A stretch of DNA of 64,000 bases from Lathyrus oleraceus. Its lineage: Eukaryota; Streptophyta; Magnoliopsida; Fabales; Fabaceae. Shown piece after piece: positions 32,993 to 43,347 of the stretch. The notes below the pieces were generated by a model. It worked only from the letters and a program-made list of their open reading frames with translations. It searched no databases and was not told the origin of the DNA. Made by a program: the position numbers and the translations under genes. The DNA is taken from NCBI RefSeq assembly GCF_024323335.1, contig NC_066580.1, positions 440,529,351 to 440,593,350 on the forward strand. Direction: 5' to 3'. Position 1 is the stretch's first letter; each line of letters starts with the position of its first letter.

Positions 32993-35047
32993 ATTACGAG
33001 CCTACCTTCAGAGGGGTGGCTTGCTCTAGATGTTGTTGCAACGAGGAAGATGAAGTCTAAACAAGAATTCCATAGATGCTTTAACGGGGTAATAAACTTA
33101 AACTTGTTTCTGACACTGTGATTTTCTTCTTCTTCTTCTTTGAACCTTTAGTCTGTATGATTACTTGCTTGTTGTTTCCCTGTGATGTTGTTGATTTCGT
33201 ATGAGTATGAGAAGAGTGAATGGAAGAATGTAGAGAGAATTGAGAGAGTGATTGGGGAGAATTTAGCTGTGAATCCTTGATTCTCCTCTATGAATTGAAG
33301 AGTGGTGATTGTGAATAATTAAAGGGTGTTCATCAATGATTGAGGATGATGATGAATGTTGAATTGTGCAGAGTGATTGTGTGTGAATGAAAGTGATTGT
33401 GGTTGTTCAGAGTGTGAGGGTGATGAGAGTGATGAAGTGAGAATGATTTGGTGAATTTATGGAATTGTGATTGTGATTCTGCAGTTAGAAGTAAGTGAAC
33501 GATTGTGTTTGAACTGTGATTGTGATTCCCCCTGAATGATTGGAGAAGAAAGGTTGATTTATAGGAGTTGAGTGGTGTAACATAATTGGGCAATTTGGGT
33601 AGCGGTTAGGGCATTTAACTCTGTTAGATTTTTTCATGGCAAAGTTGTTAGAAGTGAGCAAATATGTTAGCCTCTGTTAAGTTATTATTAGATGCTGCAG
33701 TGGGTTAATTTGGAAATTGGATTGGGTTCGGTTCTAGTGCAAGTGTTAGAGGAAGTAGATGTTATGGTTAATTAGTTGTTAGTTGTTAGAACTAGAGAGT
33801 TTTGATTGGTTAATCGAATGTGAAAGTTAGTTAAAAAAAGAGTTAGTGAAATTTGAAATTAACTTAGTGAGGGAATGCTAGTGAAATTTGAAATTAGGAA
33901 GTTAGATGCTAATGGATTGTGCTGACTGTTAGTGATTATAGGCTTGTATTAGAAGTTTCGGTTGGTTAATGTTAAGTTAGAGATAAGCTGAATTTAGTTG
34001 TACATTACCCATAACAGTTAGTTGATTAGTTTGATGTTAGTGAGGTATTGTGTTCAATTTAGTTGGAATCTTCTATTTAATGAGATGGCTCGAAGTTAAA
34101 TGTTATAACTTGTAGCTAGAATGTTAGAGTGTAAGTCATCACAAAATGAATTGAATGAAGTGTTTAAAAGTCAGTTATTAAAAGTTAACTTGAAGTTAGT
34201 TTAGGAAATTCTACTGAATTGTTACTGTTAGCAAATTAAAAATTAGTTACTTTGATTGTAGTTAGAGTAAGTTGATTATGTTGGGATATTGATTGATGTT
34301 AAAATACTTGCACTACTATGTAACTTGAGCTAGTGGGACATGATTGAATTGTAAGTTGGTGTTAAATGGTTAGACAATTAATATTGAATTTAATGTTAGG
34401 TATTAATGAATTTGACATCACCTGTTGAATGTTAGCATGGTTTGAATTTGAAAGTTAGTTGAAATTTTTTATGGATGATTTTATGATGATTGGCGATTGA
34501 ATTGTCAAAATGATTGTGAATTAAATTTGGGTTTATGAATGATTTGTTTCTTGGTTTTTGGCATGGTTTGTGTTGTGTATGCATATGTGTCTTGTGCTCA
34601 TGCTTTGAATTGGGTGAGATGTCCATAATGAAATGTTGATCTATTTGATGCAGGGTTGTTAGGCCTATGAGGTAAATCAAGGATCATGGAGAATTTGACA
34701 TGGCTATCAAGTGGCAAGATATGGAATGGATTGGGCATGAAGAAATTTATGGCATATGGAGGAAAAATGAATGGCTTGCATCTGAATGAAAGAGTAGGAT
34801 TAAGTTTTAGGAATAAGATTAGGTAGTTGACTTTGGTCAACTGGTTGACCAAAAAGTCAATAGTTGATCGGAGTCAACTGCAGGTCAAAATGTATAACTT
34901 GTATGGAATTTTGTGATTTGTATTATGTGTAATGTAACTTATATGTCTTTTGGAATGAAAGATGGCCTTGAATGAATATATGATAATGGAATGGCTTTTG
35001 ACTCTTTGTAATATAATGGGATGTTTGGTAATGGAAATGGCATGTGT
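32993..35047 (-). mobile_element. Outer LTR remnant, left part
   Basis: Non-coding sequence flanking the copia on one side and the SIRE element on the other; it resumes at 45637 after the SIRE target duplication. It is rich in GTGATTGTGATT-type simple sequence (33240-33530) and TTAGTTAGAAGTTAG-type sequence (33600-34400). The whole is read as one LTR of at least 2.6 kb on the minus strand, because the far end at 46179 has the LTR terminus TGTCATACCCCAAAATTTT in sense. The short ORFs in it look meaningless. Confidence 0.55.
35043..35047. repeat. Target-site duplication TGTGT of the SIRE element, left copy
   Basis: TGTGT here and at 45632-45636 flank the LTR termini exactly. Confidence 0.92.
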
Positions 35048-36125
35048 TGTAAGAACAAAAATAGTTCTACAATAGATTCCATGATTTTGATGATAACAAA
35101 GGATGAAACCAAAAGTGGTACCCTAACGAAAAGTTTCTAAGTGTGCAGGGTTCTAAAGAAAGAAGAAATAAATCTGATGATGTCATCAGATGCAAAACAA
35201 GATCAGATGCAAAATCTCAAGTATCAGAAGCATCTAAAGAGGAATCTCTTTCAAGAAGCTCTGACTCTGGACAAAACTGCAAGTATCAGAAGCATCTGAA
35301 CATGAAGTAAAGTCTAGAAGCTCTGACTCTGAACAAATGTCTTCTGCAAACTCTGAAGTTATCAGCGCCATCTGAACATTCAAGAAATAACATCAGAAGC
35401 CAATTTCTCCAGATACACAAAGACTCTAATCAGAATTGTTAATCATGATGAAGTAACGTTTAAACCAAGTTAAAGTTCTGCAAATGGATTTCCTCAATCA
35501 GAAAAGAGACGTTAATCTCCACTTCCAAGAGAGAAGTTACTAATTGTGGTAAGTAGTCACTTCTAAGTGAAAAAGTCTACTGCAGAAGCTATTAATGGAA
35601 TGGCGTAACTACATCTCAATATCCAATAGATTCAACGCTACTTCAACTCTACTTCAACTCCTATAAATAGAGAAGAAATCTCATTCAGTATATACGAAGA
35701 AATCACTAGCCAAAACTATACTGAAATCATATCACGCTCAAGAAAAACATCTTTGTTCTTCAAAGATTTTCACTAAGCTTTTGCTTATCAAGTGAAAAAT
35801 TTGTTCTTAAGTTTGTAATATTTGCTTTCTTAGAAGCATTCTAGATTACACATCTTGTATCTTTTTTTATTTTTCCTCAAGTGACTCTTTGTAGTCTGTA
35901 GACTTGAGAGGACTAAGAGATTTTCTTTTCTCTTAGGGGTTGTTTGTAATCTTTCAAGATTAGTGGATTAAGTCCTTGTTGAAGGCGAAATCACCTTGGC
36001 CGGGTGGACTGGAGTAGCTTTGTGTTATAAGCGAACCAGTATAAAATCATTGTGTGATTTCATTTTGCAAAAGCGCTTATTTTTCAAACAATTCAAACCC
36101 CCCTTTCTTGTTTTTCTCACCTTCA
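35048..36125 (+). mobile_element. SIRE 5' LTR
   Basis: TGTAAGAAC...CTTCA. TATA box TATAAATAG at 35662-35670. The LTR is strongly enriched in CTCTGA/TCAGAAG-type words, which also fill the coding parts of this element. Confidence 0.95.
35662..35670 (+). promoter_or_regulatory. LTR TATA box (SIRE)
   Basis: TATAAATAG about 460 bases before the LTR end. The identical copy is at 45165-45173. Likely start of genomic RNA about 30 bases downstream, which would define U3/R. Confidence 0.75.
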
Positions 36126-36127
36126 AT

Positions 36128-36139
36128 TGGTATCAGAGC
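36128..36139 (+). other. Primer-binding site of the SIRE element
   Basis: TGGTATCAGAGC, initiator tRNA-Met type, two bases after the LTR end at 36125. Confidence 0.93.
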
Positions 36140-36208
36140 TCCGGCTCTGTTATTGATTTTCAAATCAAACACTTAACCGTGTAGAGAGATCCAGTGCGAG
36201 AAAAACAA

Positions 36209-38008
36209 ATGGCCCACTCAAATGAGAAAGATTCTTACAATGCCAAGCCTCCTGTTTTTGATGGAGAAAAGTTTGATTACTGGAAAGATAGAATCGAAAG
36301 TTTCTTTCTTGGTTATGATGCTGACCTCTGGGACATTGTCACAGATGGATACAAACCTCCAACCTTAAATGGAGCTGAAGTTCCCAGAAGCAAAATGTCA
36401 GAAGATCAGAAACGTGAGTTCAAAAATCATCACAAGGCCAGAACAATACTTCTAAATGCCATATCATACAACGAATATGAGAAGATCACCAACAGAGAGA
36501 CAGCCAAAGATATACTTGACTCTCTAAGGATGACCCATGAAGGAAACTCCCAAGTCAAGGAGACGAAGGCTCTGGCGTTGATCCAGAAATATGAAGCCTT
36601 CAAGATGGAAGATGACGAAGCTATAGAAGCTATGTTTTCCAGATTCCAAACTCTTATTGCAGGTCTTAAAGTGCTAGACAAGGGATACACAACTGCAGAT
36701 CATGTTAAGAAGATTGTCAGAAGTCTGCCAAAGAAATGGAGACCTATGGTTACTGCTCTGAAGTTATCAAAGGATCTGAACAGTATCAGCCTTGAAGAAC
36801 TTGTTAGTTCTCTCAGAAGCCATGAGATAGAACTAGAGGAGGATGAGCCTCAGAAAAGGAACAAGTCAGTGGCGCTGAAGTCCAGACCTGAAAGACGGAA
36901 GTCAGACAGAACCAAAGCTCTCCAGGCAGAAACTGCAGATACTGACGACTCTGAACCTGAAGACTCTGATGATGAAGAAGAACTGTCCTTACTAACCAGA
37001 AGAGTTAAGCAACTCTGGAAAAGAAGGAACAACAACAACTTCAGAAGATCAAGACCCAGAGGGGATAGATCAGAGTCAACTTCAAAAGGTAAACCTAATA
37101 AAGATATTACCTGTTTTGAATGTAAAGAAACAGGTCATTATCGAAATGAATGCCCCAAGCTGAAGAAAGATAACTCTAAGAAGGAAAGCTTCAAGAAAAA
37201 TGCCTTCAGAACAAAGAAAGGATTAATGGCCACCTGGGACGATAGTGATTCAGGATCATCAGAATCTGACTCTGATGAACAAGCCAACGTAGCATTTATG
37301 GCTACCACATCCAGCAGCTCAGATGAAGAATCTGAAGAGGTATTTTCTGAACTTTCTAGATCTGACTTAGAATCATGTTTATCAGAAACTCTTACCTCTC
37401 TTCAGAAATTAAAACAAAAAGTTAAAAGCATTAAAGGTCTTCTTAAAGCAAAATCTGAAGAATGTAGTGAACTTGAGACAACAATTCTAGCACATGAAGA
37501 TACAATCAAATCTTTAACGTTAGAAAGAGATGGAGCTAAAACAAAAAGCTTAAAATTAGAAGAAGTGTTGTCTCAAGCACCACAAACTTCAAATGAAATT
37601 ATTTATAAGTATGAAGAAGCCTTTCAACAATTTCTGAAGAATGGGATAAATAGGAGTATTATGGCATCCATGATTTATGGAGTAGGTCAGAATAATAAAA
37701 GGGGAATTGGGTATGATTCTGATTCTGATAAAACTTCTACCAGTAACCAAATTAAATCACCTTTTTCATACCACTATACACACACACAAGAACACAAATT
37801 TAAAAATGCTAGAAGACCCAAAGTTGTAAGAAACTCTGGGAAAACTAATCTGAAAGGACCCAAGAGATTCTGGGTACCGAAAGATAAGATTATCTATGTT
37901 GCAGATATCCTATGCAGCAAAGTTCAGACACCAGTCATGGTACCTGGACTCTGGATGCTCGCGACATATGACGGGAAGAAAGTCTATGTTCCAAAGCCTG
38001 GAACTTAA
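36209..38008 (+). CDS. SIRE Gag polyprotein (capsid and nucleocapsid)
   Basis: The ATG at 36209 is preferred over the GTG at 36194 because MAHSNEKD fits the family and is the first ATG after the primer site. The N-terminal half has the copia gag core (FDGEKFDYWKDRIESFF, then KEMWDSL-like and VRSLPKKWRPMVTAL blocks). A CCHC zinc knuckle, CFECKETGHYRNEC, follows (residues 307-320 counting from 36194). Next come an acidic Ser/Asp/Glu-rich stretch and a predicted coiled coil around 380-450. The long C-terminal extension is typical of Sireviruses. Its last 40 codons overlap the start of pol in another frame (37887-38008). Confidence 0.92.
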   Translation: MAHSNEKDSYNAKPPVFDGEKFDYWKDRIESFFLGYDADLWDIVTDGYKPPTLNGAEVPRSKMSEDQKREFKNHHKARTILLNAISYNEYEKITNRETAKDILDSLRMTHEGNSQVKETKALALIQKYEAFKMEDDEAIEAMFSRFQTLIAGLKVLDKGYTTADHVKKIVRSLPKKWRPMVTALKLSKDLNSISLEELVSSLRSHEIELEEDEPQKRNKSVALKSRPERRKSDRTKALQAETADTDDSEPEDSDDEEELSLLTRRVKQLWKRRNNNNFRRSRPRGDRSESTSKGKPNKDITCFECKETGHYRNECPKLKKDNSKKESFKKNAFRTKKGLMATWDDSDSGSSESDSDEQANVAFMATTSSSSDEESEEVFSELSRSDLESCLSETLTSLQKLKQKVKSIKGLLKAKSEECSELETTILAHEDTIKSLTLERDGAKTKSLKLEEVLSQAPQTSNEIIYKYEEAFQQFLKNGINRSIMASMIYGVGQNNKRGIGYDSDSDKTSTSNQIKSPFSYHYTHTQEHKFKNARRPKVVRNSGKTNLKGPKRFWVPKDKIIYVADILCSKVQTPVMVPGLWMLATYDGKKVYVPKPGT

Positions 38009-40976
38009 AGACGCTGGCTTTGTAGGCTTCGGAGGAGATCAGAAAGGAAGGATCAGAGGCTCCGGAACTATTGGTAATGGTACTCTTCCCTCTATATCTG
38101 ATGTTCTTTATGTAGAAGGTTTAATGCATAACTTGTTATCCATAAGTCAATTAAGTGATAACGGTTATGATGTAATCTTTAATCAAAAAACGTGTAAAGC
38201 CATTAATCAGAACGATGGCTCTGTCCTTTTCACAGGCAAGAGGAAAAACAACATTTATAAAATAAATCTTTCTGATTTAAAAGATCAAAATGTTAAATGT
38301 TTAATGTCAGTTCACGAAGAGCAATGGGTATGGCATAGACGCTTAGGCCACATTAGCATGAGGAAACTTTCTCAGCTAACTAAACTTGAGTTAGTCAGAG
38401 GCTTACCTAAACTGAAGTTTTCTTCAGATGCTCTGTGTGAAGCTTGTCAGAAAGGAAAGTTTTCAAAAACATCTTTTAAAAAGAAAAATGTTGTTTCTAC
38501 CTCCAAGCCTCTGGAGCTTCTTCACATTGACTTATTTGGTCCTGTGAAAACAGCATCAGTCAATGGAAAGAAGTATGGACTAGTAATCGTTGATGATTAC
38601 AGCCGCTGGACATGGGTAAAATTCCTAAAGCACAAGAGTGAGTCTCACTCTGTATTCACCAGTTTCTGTTCTAAAGTGCAAAAAGAATTTGACTCTAAAA
38701 TTATTAGAGTCAGAAGTGATCATGGTGGAGAATTTGAAAATAAAGATTTTGAAGAATTATTTGATTCTAATGGAATATCCCATGATTTCTCCTGCCCTAG
38801 AACTCCACAACAAAATGGAGTTGTAGAAAGGAAGAATAGGACACTCCAAGAAATGGCCAGAACCATGATCAATGAAACAAATGTAGCAAAGCACTTTTGG
38901 GCAGAAGCTGTAAATACAGCGTGTTACATTCAGAATAGAATCTCTATTAGACCTATTCTGGATAAGACTCCCTATGAACTGTGTAAGGGAAGAAAACCCA
39001 ACATTTCTTATTTTCATCCTTTTGGATGCATTTGTTTTATATTAAATACTAAAGAACATCTGAACAAGTTTGATTCCAAAGCACAGAAAGGTATTATGTT
39101 AGGATACTCAGAACGCTCTAAAGGCTACAGAGTATACAACACAGAAACCAAAATTGTGGAGGAATCAATTCATGTTAGATTTGATGATAAGCTTGACCCT
39201 GAAAAGTCAAAGCTAGTTGAAAAGTTTGCAGATTTAGAGATCACTCTGGTAGAATCTGAGAAAACTCCAGAAGCACCTGTCACTCCAGACTCTGAAGAAA
39301 TTAAATCTCCAGAAATTCCAAGGAAAGTCAAGAGTCGTAGCAACGTATCTGAAGACTTGATTTTGGGAAACAAAGATGAACCTGTTAGAACCAGATCTAC
39401 CTTCAGAACTTCTGAAGATATTCCTCTGGGACTAGTGTCTCTGATTGAGCCTACGTCCTGTGATGAAGCTCTTCAAGATAATGATTGGGTGGCAGCTATG
39501 CAAGAAGAGTTAGATCAATTCTCCAAGAATGATGTCTGGGATCTTGTTCCTAAACCCAGAGGCACTCATGTCATTGGAACCAGATGGGTTTTCAGAAACA
39601 AACTGAACGAGAAAGGAGAAGTTGTCAGAAACAAAGCACGACTGGTAGCTCAAGGTTATAGTCAACAAGAAGGTATTGATTATAATGAAACTTTTGCTCC
39701 AGTCGCAAGGTTAGAGTCTATTCGTCTTCTTGTATCATTCGCTATTAATCACTCTATAAAATTATACCAAATGGATGTCAAGAGTGCATTTCTAAATGGT
39801 TATATTTCAGAAGAAGTGTATGTAAATCAACCTCCTGGTTTTGAAAACTCAAATTTTCCAGAACATGTTTTCAAACTTAAGAAATCCTTATATGGACTTA
39901 AACAAGCTCCCAGAGCTTGGTATGAACGCTTAAGTAATTTTCTTCTGGAACAAAATTTTATCAGAGGGAAAGTTGATTCTACACTCTTCTGTAAAAATCA
40001 TAAAAATGATCTCATGATATGCCAAATTTATGTTGATGACATTATTTTTGGTTCTGCTAATATCTCTGTTTGCCAAGAATTTTCTAAGTTAATGCAGGCA
40101 GAATTTGAAATGAGTCTAATGCAAGAACTAAAGTTCTTTCTGGGAATTCAAATCAATCAAACTCCAGAAGTCACGTACATTCATCAAAGCAAGTACATTA
40201 AAGACGTTCTGAAGAAGTTTGATATGTCTGAATGCAATTCTGCAAAGACTCCCATGCATCCAACTTGCATTCTGGAGAAGGAAGAGGTAAGCAACAAGGT
40301 TTGTCAGAAGCTCTATCGAGGTATGATAGGCTCTCTTCTCTATCTGACTGCTACTCGTCCTGATATTCTCTTCAGCGTCTGTCTTTGTGCCAGATTCCAA
40401 TCAGATCCTAGAGAATCTCATTTAACAGCTGTTAAGAGAATTCTTAAGTATCTGAAAGGAACTCCTAACCTGGGCCTGATGTATGAGAAAACATCAGAGT
40501 ATAGGCTTTCTGGTTATTGTGATGCAGATTATGCAGGAGATAGAATAGAACGAAAAAGTACATCTGGAAATTGCCAGCTTCTGGGAAACAATCTAATCTC
40601 CTGGGCTAGCAAAAGACAGTCAACTATCGCTCTATCAACTGCAGAAGCAGAATATATCTCAGCATCACTGTGCACAACTCAGATGCTCTGGATGAAACAT
40701 CAGCTAGAAGATCTACAAATCTTTGAGAGTAACATTCCTATCCTTTGTGATAATACTGCTGCTATTTGCTTAAGTAAGAATCCCATTCTACATTCCAGAG
40801 CCAAACACATAGAAATTAAACATCATTTTATTAGAGACTATGTTCAGAAAGGAATAGTAACGCTGAAGTTCATTGATACAGAACATCAATGGGCAGATAT
40901 CTTTACTAAGCCTCTGGCTGAAGATAGATTTCGCTTTATATTAGAAAATCTGAACATTAAAAATTGCCCTGAGTAA
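37896..40976 (+). CDS. SIRE Pol: protease, integrase, reverse transcriptase, RNase H
   Basis: Frame +1 relative to gag, open from 37887; the ATG at 37896 may not be the real entry, since the product is probably made by frameshifting. Protease has YLDSGCSRHMTG (Asp18). Integrase has HHCC (His147, His152, Cys181, Cys184) and DDE (Asp212, Asp275, Glu311; spacing 62/35). RT has QMDVKSAFLNGY, SLYGLKQAPRAWY and the catalytic YVDD at 712-715. RNase H has DADYAGD, STAEAEYIS and the terminal HIEIKHHFIRDYV block. No internal stop is present in 1,026 codons, so all enzymes look functional. Length and order are standard for copia. Confidence 0.95.
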   Translation: MLQISYAAKFRHQSWYLDSGCSRHMTGRKSMFQSLELKDAGFVGFGGDQKGRIRGSGTIGNGTLPSISDVLYVEGLMHNLLSISQLSDNGYDVIFNQKTCKAINQNDGSVLFTGKRKNNIYKINLSDLKDQNVKCLMSVHEEQWVWHRRLGHISMRKLSQLTKLELVRGLPKLKFSSDALCEACQKGKFSKTSFKKKNVVSTSKPLELLHIDLFGPVKTASVNGKKYGLVIVDDYSRWTWVKFLKHKSESHSVFTSFCSKVQKEFDSKIIRVRSDHGGEFENKDFEELFDSNGISHDFSCPRTPQQNGVVERKNRTLQEMARTMINETNVAKHFWAEAVNTACYIQNRISIRPILDKTPYELCKGRKPNISYFHPFGCICFILNTKEHLNKFDSKAQKGIMLGYSERSKGYRVYNTETKIVEESIHVRFDDKLDPEKSKLVEKFADLEITLVESEKTPEAPVTPDSEEIKSPEIPRKVKSRSNVSEDLILGNKDEPVRTRSTFRTSEDIPLGLVSLIEPTSCDEALQDNDWVAAMQEELDQFSKNDVWDLVPKPRGTHVIGTRWVFRNKLNEKGEVVRNKARLVAQGYSQQEGIDYNETFAPVARLESIRLLVSFAINHSIKLYQMDVKSAFLNGYISEEVYVNQPPGFENSNFPEHVFKLKKSLYGLKQAPRAWYERLSNFLLEQNFIRGKVDSTLFCKNHKNDLMICQIYVDDIIFGSANISVCQEFSKLMQAEFEMSLMQELKFFLGIQINQTPEVTYIHQSKYIKDVLKKFDMSECNSAKTPMHPTCILEKEEVSNKVCQKLYRGMIGSLLYLTATRPDILFSVCLCARFQSDPRESHLTAVKRILKYLKGTPNLGLMYEKTSEYRLSGYCDADYAGDRIERKSTSGNCQLLGNNLISWASKRQSTIALSTAEAEYISASLCTTQMLWMKHQLEDLQIFESNIPILCDNTAAICLSKNPILHSRAKHIEIKHHFIRDYVQKGIVTLKFIDTEHQWADIFTKPLAEDRFRFILENLNIKNCPE

Positions 40977-41460
40977 AATTTGGCTCTGAACATGTAAAAT
41001 GAGATTCTGATAAAAACAAATATACTTCTGCCTCTGACTCTGATACTTCTACCAAGTTAAGAAGATATCTGAGTTAGAAATCTTCAGAAATCCTTTGGTA
41101 TTCCTGAAGATCAGAAACATCAACACGTGGGGAACATGCGTCTAACCCTAGAACTTCTAGACGGCTGTCAAAAGAAATCAAAGGTCAGAACGCTTGAAAT
41201 CTCCTTGAGCAGTGTGCTTACTGTTGGGATTAGACATTCATTAATGAGCTGTAATCATTTTTCCCCCAAACGTGCTATTTTGGTTTTTGTGCTAACGCTG
41301 GTATGTGTGTCGTTTTGCATGTGTTTTTACCCTTAGTATATAAACACTTTTCTCACATTTCACACACTTATCACTCTCACTCACTCTTAAACCCTAAACC
41401 CTCTCTCAAAGTTTTCTCTGCAACTCTCTCAGTTCTTCATCTTTTTCATCAATCTTCATC
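40977..41460 (+). promoter_or_regulatory. Pol-ORF3 spacer with promoter-like sequence
   Basis: A 484-bp non-coding gap. TATATAAAC at 41337-41345 is followed by a CT-rich leader without ATG up to the ORF3 start at 41461, including AAACCCTAA at 41389-41397 (telo-box type). TATA-to-ATG distance (about 120 bases) and composition resemble an ordinary plant core promoter plus 5' leader. Separate transcription of ORF3 is inference. Confidence 0.5.
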
Positions 41461-43347
41461 ATGAATCCTCAAGAACAAGCAGTTTTTAACTTCTCCCAAC
41501 AAATGGAAGCTGCTTCTAACCCCCAAACCTCAAACACTCAAACACCCATGGTTGTAGATGTTACCACAACCCCAGTTTACAAAGAACCTCACATTTTGGA
41601 ACGCGAACAACACATAAACCTTTCAACTCCCTTTGAAGGTTTGGATGTTCTATGTGAATCGCTGGTAGATTTTGAAAATTTGAGAAGAAATGGCGTTGAT
41701 TTAACTGAAGATCTTCGCAAGCAAGGTTGGGAAAACTACTTCAACAGATTGTATGGTCCAATCTATCCTCTTCTGGTGAAAGAGTTCTGGAGATGTGCAG
41801 ATGCTGATGATGAGTTCATTGTTTCTTTTGTTCTGGGAGTGAAGATCATCATCACAGAAGCATCTATTGCCTCTTTGCTGAACATGGAGAGAACTGGAGG
41901 TAAAAGGATTTACAACATTCCTCCAAGGTCCAAGCGCATCACAGAAGTCATTAACCCTACAATCTTCAAAGCAAATGTTGAAGGAAACCCCTCTAAGAAC
42001 AAGGAGCTTCATCAGAACCTCCGAGTTTGGTTGAAGATTATTCTGGGAACAATCCATCATCGTCCAGCTTCCAACTCTTCAGATTATATAAATGCTGATC
42101 AGAAGTGCATCCTCTACTGTATTCAGAAGGGTATTCCAATCAACCTCCCTGTTCTCCTCTTCAGATATCTGAGGGATTCAGTCAGAGAAACCAGGAATAA
42201 TATGAAGCCCAGATCCTACGTTCCTCTGGGAAGATTGCTCTCTGATATCTTCATTGAGCATGGGCTGGTAGATGCTCTGGAGAAGACCAGATGTATGGAT
42301 GATCTGGCAATTGACGTTGGAAAGCCTCTGAATGCCAGAAATCTGAGGAGTATGGGAATCATCAAGGACATCAGAGTCAAGCCCACTATGAATGTGACCT
42401 GGGAAGCTCTGAAGGATCAGAGGAAGATGCCTCATGGCCTTGAAAGGTTCTTCAAGAATGAACCCAGAGATGCCATTGCCATCTACCTTCAGGATCGTCT
42501 GGATGAAGGCATTGACGTTTCTGATTTTCGCCTTGAAGACTGTCTGGATTCTGTAGAAGATCTGGTCAGATACAAAAGAGGCCTTTCTGAGAAGAAGATA
42601 GCTGAGGAAGCAAGGAAGGCAAAGAAACCCAGAACTGGAGAATCCTCTGGAACCAAAGCTCCTCTGAAAGTCTCTTCTTCTTCTGGTAAGTCCATTCCTC
42701 CTGCTACTTCTGTACCTGTAATGGCTTCTTCTACTCCTCTCCCAACACCTCCCATCTTTACAACCTCAGAAATTCCTCCTTCAACCATTAGAACCTCTCA
42801 ACCTCCACCTGTTCTAAAAATTGCCCGTAACTTCACAACAACCTCTGACCCTAATCAACTATATCACCACAGCTCTTCATCATCCTCTGAGTATGAATCA
42901 CCCCCTTACCTTTCTCCTTCTTCTAACCAAGAGTCTTCTGATCATGAATCCTCTGATCAAGAACACTCTGACCCAAACTCCCCAACAATAGCTGAAATTT
43001 ATGCTAAAAATTTCGCCCCACAAACTCAAACACAAACTGAAGTAACCTCTCCCCTCCGAACTTCTATTCCACAACAAACAACCACCATCACCTCTGAAAA
43101 TCAAACTTCCCTTCCACCACAAACAACCACCACACCCTCTGAAACTCAACCATCTGTAATTCGCCCATCTGAACCTTATATCACTCCACCATTAATTCCC
43201 GCTGTACCTAGCCCAGACTCTGACCCATTAGATGTAAACCCACTCTATGCTTCATCCCCAGTCTTCAACCAGACCCAGATTCTGAATTTCAACCAGAAGC
43301 AGAATCTGAACCCCAGCCAGAACCAGAAACTGAACCTCAACCTCTAA
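41461..43347 (+). CDS. SIRE third ORF (so-called env-like), N-terminal part
   Basis: 628 codons. Residues about 55-270 form a globular part (FENLRRNGVDL, GWENYFNRLYGPIYP, FVLGVKIIITEASIASLLN) like the plant transposon protein domain common in Sirevirus ORF3. From about 380 on it is Ser/Pro/Thr-rich, low-complexity. I see no signal peptide and no clear membrane span, so an envelope role is doubtful. The frame ends at 43347 after a shift near 43260-43280, a CCCC run; an alternative frame from there is open and continues into the coiled-coil tail at 43539-44060. The name env-like follows usage, not evidence. Confidence 0.8.
   Translation: MNPQEQAVFNFSQQMEAASNPQTSNTQTPMVVDVTTTPVYKEPHILEREQHINLSTPFEGLDVLCESLVDFENLRRNGVDLTEDLRKQGWENYFNRLYGPIYPLLVKEFWRCADADDEFIVSFVLGVKIIITEASIASLLNMERTGGKRIYNIPPRSKRITEVINPTIFKANVEGNPSKNKELHQNLRVWLKIILGTIHHRPASNSSDYINADQKCILYCIQKGIPINLPVLLFRYLRDSVRETRNNMKPRSYVPLGRLLSDIFIEHGLVDALEKTRCMDDLAIDVGKPLNARNLRSMGIIKDIRVKPTMNVTWEALKDQRKMPHGLERFFKNEPRDAIAIYLQDRLDEGIDVSDFRLEDCLDSVEDLVRYKRGLSEKKIAEEARKAKKPRTGESSGTKAPLKVSSSSGKSIPPATSVPVMASSTPLPTPPIFTTSEIPPSTIRTSQPPPVLKIARNFTTTSDPNQLYHHSSSSSSEYESPPYLSPSSNQESSDHESSDQEHSDPNSPTIAEIYAKNFAPQTQTQTEVTSPLRTSIPQQTTTITSENQTSLPPQTTTTPSETQPSVIRPSEPYITPPLIPAVPSPDSDPLDVNPLYASSPVFNQTQILNFNQKQNLNPSQNQKLNLNL

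Noticed and set aside
33333..33593. His/Ser-rich ORF on the minus strand
   Set aside because: Arises from GTGATTGTGATT-type simple sequence in the outer LTR; no similarity or start context supports it.
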